In this document: piece after piece, positions 57,674 to 64,000 of the stretch
How the letters are laid out: each line of letters starts with the position of its first letter
How positions within the stretch are numbered: the stretch's first letter is position 1
Source of the DNA: Meconema thalassinum
Taxonomy: Eukaryota > Arthropoda > Insecta > Orthoptera > Tettigoniidae
Direction: 5' to 3'
NCBI GenBank assembly: GCA_946902985.2
Contig: OX336389.2
Span: 795,111,307-795,175,306 of the forward strand
Length of the DNA stretch: 64,000 nt
Made by a program: the position numbers and the translations under genes
The notes under the pieces: model-generated
Told to the model about the DNA's origin: nothing
Seen by the model: only the letters and a program-made list of their open reading frames with translations
Database searches by the model: none

Positions 57674-57896
57674 GTTAGGTTAGGTGAAGTTAGATTAGGT
57701 AAAGTTAGGTTAGGTGAAGTTATGATGGGTTAGGTTAGGTAAAGTTCAGTCAAGTTAGGTTAGGTAAAGTTAGGTTAGGTTAGGTTAGGTGAGGTGAGGT
57801 TAGGTGAGGTGAGGTTAGGTTAGGTGAGGTTAGGTGAGGTTAGGTTAGGTTAGGTGAGGTTAGGTTTGGTTAGGTTGGGTTAGGTTAGGTTAGGTT
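57674..57896. repeat. (TTAGG)n telomere-like array (right arm)
   Basis: Mirror of 55798-56020. G-rich strand on plus. The two arrays are arranged (CCTAA)n - axis - (TTAGG)n. Confidence 0.85.
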
Positions 57897-57933
57897 ATGA
57901 CTAAGTTTGTTATGTCTAGTTGTTTTAGAAAAA

Positions 57934-58199
57934 CACAATTTTTGCTCTCATATTTGCTTCCATATTTTCTTTGCACTTTAATCTATCTTGACTTGTGTAT
58001 TTACTTTTGCTGGTATATTTGTTGACATATTTCTTAGCATATTTGCTCCCACTTTTTATATTTGCTTTGCTCCCACATTTGATCCCATATTTGCTCCCAC
58101 TTTTTGCTCACAGTTATTTTTTTCTCCCACATTTGCTACCACTTTTGCTCCCACTTTTTACCCCCCACCTTTGCTCCCACTTTTTGCATGTATATATGC
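57934..58199. repeat. minisatellite block 1 (right arm)
   Basis: Mirror of 55495-55760. Confidence 0.85.
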
Positions 58200-58270
58200 T
58201 CCCACATTAAACTATTGTTGTTATTACCGAGTTGTCTTTACTAGAGATTAGTTTGTGCTTGACAGTTGAT

Positions 58271-59104
58271 ATGGAAGTATCAGTGACTAGGTATGGTAAG
58301 CCTTATGCATACTATAAAGGATATTCATATATTGTGAAACGAAGCAATAAAAATGGAACTATTATTTGGCGCTGTTCAAAGCAACGATCGAAACAGTGTC
58401 GAGGAATGCTTAAAACAAAAGAATTCGACGTACTTTCTTCAAACAATCATGAATGTAAACTTAATAATCACGCTAGTCTAAATGTAAGGAAAACCCAAAC
58501 CAAAGCAAGAAACCAAGTCCAAGAGAAAAATAGTACTGCTCAAGATAATATTAACCTCAAGTTTAATACACTACAACGCACTCATACTGTTAGCGAGTTG
58601 TTTAATGAGAAACCTTCGACACCTCCTGTGAAACCCATGTTCAGACATGCACCCACATCTCAAAAGCCCTCAACCCTATCAGAGACAATATACCCCATCA
58701 AGAAGTTAGTGGGGAAAGGTAATAGTGGTAATAATAACATAACAATGTTAAAGCATTCTAGCACATCTAAAAAGAAGCTTTCAACACTATCAAAGGCAAC
58801 TCAATCCATTGAACAGTCTGTGGACAAAAGTGGAAATTATGATGGTAATGATAACGATGATAATGATCATCATTATGAAAATGATTATAATAATGAGGAT
58901 GATAATCATAATGATGGTGATAATGATGAACTGCTTCCCGAGATTCTGAAACCATTCATAAAAAATAGTAAATGGAACGATCCTAATATATTAGTCGAAC
59001 GTCTACAGCTCTTGCATGCCTGTAAACAGCTTGGTCATATTGGTTATGAGAAAGAGCTATTAAATATAGAAAATGAACTTCGTAAAGCTGCTATTATTGT
59101 GTAA
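58271..59104 (+). CDS. FLYWCH-type zinc-finger protein (right arm copy)
   Basis: Identical in protein to the left-arm copy (277 codons from ATG 58271, stop TAA at 59102-59104; the frame is open from 58232). I take the ATG because the upstream open codons lack another ATG and include a possible splice acceptor (ttgtgcttgacag). Domain layout: FLYWCH at ~5-61 with Cys-Cys-His-Cys ligands, a Lys/Ser/Thr-rich linker, an Asp/Asn/His tract, and a helical C-terminus. The two copies point away from the axis (divergent) and share a ~2.8-kb symmetrical intergenic region. If real, their promoters would be identical and mirrored. No clear AATAAA near the stop. Confidence 0.65.
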   Translation: MEVSVTRYGKPYAYYKGYSYIVKRSNKNGTIIWRCSKQRSKQCRGMLKTKEFDVLSSNNHECKLNNHASLNVRKTQTKARNQVQEKNSTAQDNINLKFNTLQRTHTVSELFNEKPSTPPVKPMFRHAPTSQKPSTLSETIYPIKKLVGKGNSGNNNITMLKHSSTSKKKLSTLSKATQSIEQSVDKSGNYDGNDNDDNDHHYENDYNNEDDNHNDGDNDELLPEILKPFIKNSKWNDPNILVERLQLLHACKQLGHIGYEKELLNIENELRKAAIIV

Positions 59105-59290
59105 TGGGTCAACGTAGCAACACCCCCCATCCCCTAAAAAATAATTTTCAACAAGTGTTATGTTTAAAAGAACTGATAAACCAAAAGACCTGTATTCTGT
59201 GTGTCTATCTCTTGTAAAAAAAAATGATTAAATTGATAAACATAGTTTGTGTACATTTCTTGTTTTCTTGCATGCTCAAGCAATAGTTAT

Positions 59291-59378
59291 GTCAGGGAAG
59301 GGATTCGAACCCTTGCTTCCTTATATATTTGGAAATTTGATCTTAAGTCAAACGCCTTAACCACTCGGCCACCCTGAC
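59291..59378 (-). tRNA. tRNA-Leu (anticodon UAA), right arm
   Basis: Exact reverse-complement copy of 54316-54403, with the same cloverleaf, variable arm and B box. Convergent with the FLYWCH ORF ending at 59104. Confidence 0.85.
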
Positions 59379-59593
59379 AGTTACTGATTTAATTAATATT
59401 GTTGGACATTAGTGTTTACAAAACTTTTCTTTTCCCCACTATATATATGCTCAACCACTTTTTGGTTTTTCAATGCTGATTTTTGTTTTGTTTCAATTTT
59501 TTTTTTCAGTAACATTGCAGTTATCAGTATTGCAAACTGGGTGATTAATATAGGGATAAAGGCATCTTAAAAATCACAAGCCTTACAGTTGTC

Positions 59594-60051
59594 ACGTATC
59601 ATGTATATCATGTTATCCTACATTCCACATAGGGCTCTACCTTCTTAACAGTGAACTCTGTTGGTCATTAAAATAACTACTTGTAAAATAATTCCAGTGG
59701 TAAATCCTTTTAGCAAATATCATATATTAAATATTTTCACGCCATAGAACGACAACTTGAAAATCATTTATTGTAGGAATATCTTTAATGGGATCACCAA
59801 ACCTTCAAGTATGCAATATACATTCCAGATAGTGCTGTATTTTGGTCGATAGTGCCTCCAGTGCTTACATTAAATAAGAATACAATAAACATATAAATTT
59901 TTTTATAAATCATAATTGTTTTCATAAAATACCATATAATAAATATTTTCACACCAACGAATGACCATTTGAAAATGGTTTATTGTAGAAATATCTTTAA
60001 TGAAACCTCCAAACCTTCAAGTAAACCATATATGATGTGCATTCCACATAG
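59594..60051. repeat. ~224-bp tandem duplication (right arm)
   Basis: Mirror of 53643-54100. Confidence 0.75.
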
Positions 60052-60346
60052 CTACATAACCAACAGTACATCGTGGTACCAATCTCCGCCGCATTGCGCG
60101 CTCATTGTTTGTGTTGGATTTCTGTCTGATTACTAGAACTGTACTTACTGGTCAATAACCAATATAGTGGTCAAAGTGTTCCCCTGGTAGATAACCCCAT
60201 GTTTGGTTTGTCAATTTCTAATTGCAAGGCCAGTCAAGACCTAACAAAAATTAGTCTTAACGTATATATCCATCATCAACACCATATCATTAAACAAATG
60301 AAACCATCTTAAGGTATTTATTACATTTAATTGCATTTTAGGAATC

Positions 60347-60703
60347 TTGCAAACATCTTGCAACCTTAAAGAGGAAAGTATAGACAGGAATTGTGAAAAG
60401 GAAACCGTTCAATCATTTAATGTCGTTAGTGTAAGGAACCTCAACGTAAGAGGTTATGAAAGTCTACGTGAGGGTGTGGTTTTTACAGCTGAATGCCTTT
60501 TCCTGACACCCACCTCAGAGACAAGTTTATGGGAAATGAAACTCAGCTATCATGTCGAATGTGAAGCTCCTAGTCTAGGAGAAAGTCATGTTGAGGTGAT
60601 TGTCTACAGGGAGTGTGGTAAACGAGACAACAACAACAACAACAAAAAGCATACATGTAAAGGGAATATTATGGAATTTTCGAGTACATGTAGTCAATTT
60701 TAA
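60347..60703 (+). CDS. uncharacterised ORF (right arm), possible internal exon
   Basis: Identical protein to the minus-strand frame at 52991-53347. The sequence just before it reads ttgcattttag/gaatc, a candidate splice acceptor preceded by a T-rich tract. No ATG opens it and no domain is recognised. Listed because the frame is long for this AT-rich context and has balanced composition. Coding status unproven. Confidence 0.25.
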   Translation: MQTSCNLKEESIDRNCEKETVQSFNVVSVRNLNVRGYESLREGVVFTAECLFLTPTSETSLWEMKLSYHVECEAPSLGESHVEVIVYRECGKRDNNNNNKKHTCKGNIMEFSSTCSQF

Positions 60704-61073
60704 TTTAAAAAAATTGGATAAATTTCATGGTTTGTACACCACTTGGCTAAATTCGGTAAATTTTAGTGAATTTTCATCTATATTCGTCTAATTTTATATG
60801 AATTTGAGGTAGTTTAAACCATGTTTAGGTAAATCAATGGAATTTCAATAAATCTGGTAGTCATTTGTTGAATTTTGCTGGAATGTTGTGTCATTTGGTC
60901 AATTTGCGGAAAATGTAGTGGATTTTAGGAAAATTTAAGGTAAATCATGGGCAAGCACTCTATTATTAGCTGAGTTTCTAATACAATTTTTGCATACCCT
61001 AGGACCAGTATTGCATTATAAGGCATGCCATGTGTTAGCGTTCTTAAAAGCCAGTGATAAAAAACAAAAAGAG
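60704..61073. other. AT-rich low-complexity spacer (right arm)
   Basis: Mirror of 52621-52990. Confidence 0.5.
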
Positions 61074-61709
61074 GTCTTTAATTCCACCCCTGGGCGTCAT
61101 ATCTAGTGTCATGTAGGTTGACGATCACGGAGTCCCAGCTGAGACCGTCATTGCTTCCACTAACTTGTGCTAGGCTCCTCACTCTCTTATTTCCTGTCGA
61201 CCACACTTGCTCAACTCTTGTTCTCTACCGACCCCAACATGATTAGAGTATCCGAGCCCTAGGGAGTCTCTTCCTTTTGAAACTTCATTGGCCCTGGTTT
61301 ATTTATTTTTTCTGATATCCTGAGGAGGCAGCCTTGCTTTTTTATTTTCATGTTATTTCCTGTCTTTTGCCCAAGCCCCCTCAAGAAGGTAGGGTGTATT
61401 TAGCCCCACGACTTGCGATGCACTCTGCCTATGGCTACACCCTCAAGGGCTGATCAGTTTGGAAGTTGGCAACCCCAAGGGATTTCTGAGCTGAGTCCAG
61501 TTTTCCTCCTCTTTATCCATTACCTCTGGGGCAAAGCCACTCCTAGTATACTTTTTATCTGCCTTTCATGGCTCTCCTTCCTTCAACTCCCTCAATCCTT
61601 ATGCTTGAGGGTTGAGGGCCATTTTTTATTCCTTCTGTCCTTTATTTGACTAATTGTTTTCCATTTCTTCTTCTAGTATATAAGCGTATAGTAGCTTAGA
61701 TTTAATTTT
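61074..61709. repeat. interspersed repeat Y, copy 3 (right arm)
   Basis: Mirror of 51985-52620. Confidence 0.75.
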
Positions 61710-62664
61710 CATCTTTACGATGTCCCAAACCATTGAGGGTCGCTGTAGAACGCTTCTCTCTTGTCCAAAGGACAGCATGTTGAATTCCTCACTGGCTCAT
61801 GAATTTTATACTTTGTTCACTTAGTTCTCATGGCTTTGAAACTGGCTGTCGGTAACGTGATCATTATTCATTTTAACTTCAGCGTACTAAACTAATTTTA
61901 AATTAGTTAATTTTAAATTAATTATTTTAAATTCAGATTTGTGTTTCACAGTAAACACAATGATTATTCTCCGTTTAAAACAAGCCATACCATTCTTTTT
62001 CTAACATGATAGCTTATACGTGGGCATGGAAAGTAGTATAATCATCAGCTAAGGATTCAATTTCCATTACCTACACCTCTCATGGTATGCCAATTCGTTA
62101 AACTATAGAAAACGTTTCTATATGTTCTGTTACATTATTATTTCACCATATCACCGTGTAGTGGTTAACCTACTTGATTGTCAACCCTAAGGTCTTGGCT
62201 TCCAACCCCGACTATACCATGACATTCATTTCAAGCTTGCCATAAGCTTCACTAAGCCTTTGTCAAACCTAACAAAGATCTAGTCATGTGCATAGCATGT
62301 CCGCTATCAAGCAAATGAGTAATATGAAACTTACTGACAAGGTCGCTGTGCTGTTATCAGCAAGGCACACTACGCAAACCAAAGCCAGTGTCTCTGTGCA
62401 GATTCAACACAGCGGTAGTAGGCAAGCCTATGTTTGTTTAAAAATCATCATGAATATAGCTCCACTGTCACTACAGAGGCCCCGATTCGATTTTTTTTTT
62501 CACAAGGCTGCAACAGGGTAGACTGAGTCTTGACAGGTAAAACTTTTTGGGGTCCATTCGTGAACCATGGCAAAGGGTTGGCCATCCTGACTTCTTCAAC
62601 ACCTCCAACCAATGTTTACTATTACTGGTGAGTTATCATTTTTTCTTTCTTCGGCTTTTCCCTA
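61710..62664. other. no gene recognised (right arm)
   Basis: Mirror of 51031-51984, including the tRNA-like remnant (ccgtgtagtggttaacct, ~62153-62170, plus orientation). Confidence 0.45.
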
Positions 62665-62857
62665 TTAGTTTGAGTCGCCGGAGCCAACCAGGCTCATTTT
62701 GATTTTGGCCGGGGATTTAAGGCCGAATGCCCTTCCTGACGCCACGTGATTTTTCGAGTGAAAATTCCAACCCCCGCCGTCACCGGGATTTGAACCCCAC
62801 CTGCCCGAGTAAAGACGAGCAGCTAAGCACCTGCGCCATCACGCTCCCCACAGGTTA
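62665..62857 (-). mobile_element. tRNA-derived SINE (right arm)
   Basis: Mirror of 50838-51030. Confidence 0.75.
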
Positions 62858-62959
62858 GTTATCTATACACACATTAATCCATAATTACCTAATAATAATA
62901 ATAACAACCATCATCCTCCATACACATGTGCATTAAAGCATGGTTTCACAAAGATGCTT

Positions 62960-63959
62960 ATGCTTTAGGTGTATAACACGTTTTTTTCCCCATAACATGA
63001 CTATTTACTGTTTTAGGGGTGAAATGAGCAATCAAGGTAAAAGCGTATATCATGACCTATTTTTTAAGCTAACACACCTAATTTTAGGGTTCTTCGTTTC
63101 CTAGATATGGATTTTTCAATTTTGGGGGGTGGTTTCACCCCCCTGCTATTTTTCATCAAAAACAAAAGATCTTAGGTTCATTTATCATTTTTAGGTGTTT
63201 AACACGTTTTTTTCCCCATAACATGACTATTTACTGTTTTAGGGGTGAAATGATCCATCGAGGTAAAAACCTATATCATCCCCTATTTTTTAAGCTATCA
63301 CACCTAATTTTAGGATTCTTCGTTTCCGAGATAGGGATTTTTCAATTTTGGGGGGTAGTTTCATCCCCCCTGCTATTTTTCATCAAAAACAAAAGATCTT
63401 AGATTCATTTATCATTTTTAGGTGTTTAACACGTTTTTCCCCATAACATGACTATTTACTGTTTTAGGGGTGAAATGATCCATCGAGGTAAAAGCCCTAA
63501 TCATCCTCTATTTTTTAAGCTATCACACCTAATTTTAGGCTTCTTCGTTTCCGAGATATGGATTTTTCAATTTGGGGGGGTAGTTTCACCCCCTGCTATT
63601 TTTCATCAAAAACAAAAGATCTTAGGTTCATTTATCATTTTTAGGTGTTTAACACGTTTTTTTCCCCATAACATGACTATTTACTGTTTTAGGGGTGAAA
63701 TGATCCATCGAGGTAAAAGCCCATATCATCCCCTATTTTTTAAGCTATCACACCTAATTTTAGGCTTCTTCGTTTCCGAGATATGGATTTTTCAATTTTG
63801 GGGGGTAGTTTCACCCCCCTGCTATTTTTCATCAAAAACAAAATATTTTAGGTTCATTTATCATTTTTAGGTGTTTAACACGTTTTTTTCCCCATAACAT
63901 GACTATTTACTGTTTTAGGGGTGAAATGATCAATCGAGGTAAAAGCCCATATCATATGA
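62960..63959. repeat. ~225-bp satellite (right arm)
   Basis: Mirror of 49740-50735. The run before 'cccc' is seven T here against six A at four sites in the left arm. Confidence 0.9.
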
Positions 63960-64000
63960 CCTTTCATTATTCCCACCCTTTTGTTTATTACCGCTTTGTT

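Larger units (their letters stand above)
49699..64000. repeat. giant near-perfect palindrome (arms at least 7.1 kb, 25-nt loop)
   Basis: The left arm 49699-56834 (7,136 nt) is the reverse complement of the right arm 56860-64000 (7,141 nt), around a loop at 56835-56859. Paired coordinates sum to 113694 near the axis. The sum rises by one at each of five homopolymers and reaches 113699 at the window end. Every open frame in one arm recurs in the other, apart from one frame altered by a homopolymer difference. In the stretches I compared base by base there were no substitutions. The right arm is cut by the window edge, so total size and outer junctions are unknown. See findings for the artefact question. 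Confidence 0.97.

Noticed and set aside
55798..57896. Telomere-telomere fusion point
   Set aside because: Array orientation is the reverse of a fusion, and 1.65 kb of non-telomeric DNA lies between.

Overview
The window is repeat-dominated animal nuclear DNA, most likely from a large-genome insect. Support for insect: (TTAGG)n-type telomere-like arrays, many tRNA-derived SINEs with (ATT)n tails or a GGGCCGATAACC-type tail, an insect-style Ty3/Gypsy element, a Tc1/mariner-IS630 transposase, and FLYWCH-domain ORFs of the kind common in insects. No species can be named. I see no bacterial gene, operon, CRISPR array or rRNA. The only plausible intact genes are a FLYWCH zinc-finger ORF and a tRNA-Leu(UAA), each present twice because they lie in a giant palindrome.

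1-15.5 kb: a ~292-bp tandem repeat (748-1935), then a decayed Ty3/Gypsy retrotransposon with a 1.43-kb 5' LTR, primer-binding-like site, gag, protease (split by a SINE), RT/RNase H, integrase, polypurine tract and truncated 3' LTR (2310-10487). The 3' LTR abuts interspersed repeat X. X is interrupted by a 4.17-kb Tc1/mariner-like transposon with ~850-bp terminal inverted repeats and a dead transposase (10627-14795). An uninterrupted copy of X lies at 47.0-47.4 kb.

15.5-31.3 kb: four copies of a ~1.0-1.2-kb interspersed repeat (A-D). Copy B is interrupted by a 5'-truncated non-LTR retrotransposon. A second 292-bp-type array is split by a 4,092-bp TG...CA-bounded insertion with a 4-bp duplication (19332-23423), probably a giant solo LTR or non-autonomous LTR element. 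A ~620-bp tandem repeat (26.05-28.55 kb) and several SINEs with target-site duplications follow.

31.3-49.7 kb: an old, degenerate copy of the locus seen again in the palindrome (225-bp satellite, tRNA-Leu relic, FLYWCH relic, minisatellite), an L1-like non-LTR relic (41.2-43.3 kb), SINEs, a reverse-oriented Gypsy LTR fragment, and a 141-bp satellite (47.78-48.9 kb).

49.7-64.0 kb: a giant near-perfect palindrome. The left arm (49699-56834) and right arm (56860-64000) flank a 25-nt loop. Both arms carry the 225-bp satellite, a SINE, repeat Y, an uncharacterised ORF, tRNA-Leu(UAA), the FLYWCH ORF, a GGGAGCAAA minisatellite and a TTAGG-like array. The arm lengths differ by 5 nt, and I can attribute all five to one extra T in homopolymers of the right arm. 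The right arm runs off the window, so its full extent is unknown. It may be a real inverted amplicon or a fold-back read or assembly artefact. That choice is the main open question here.
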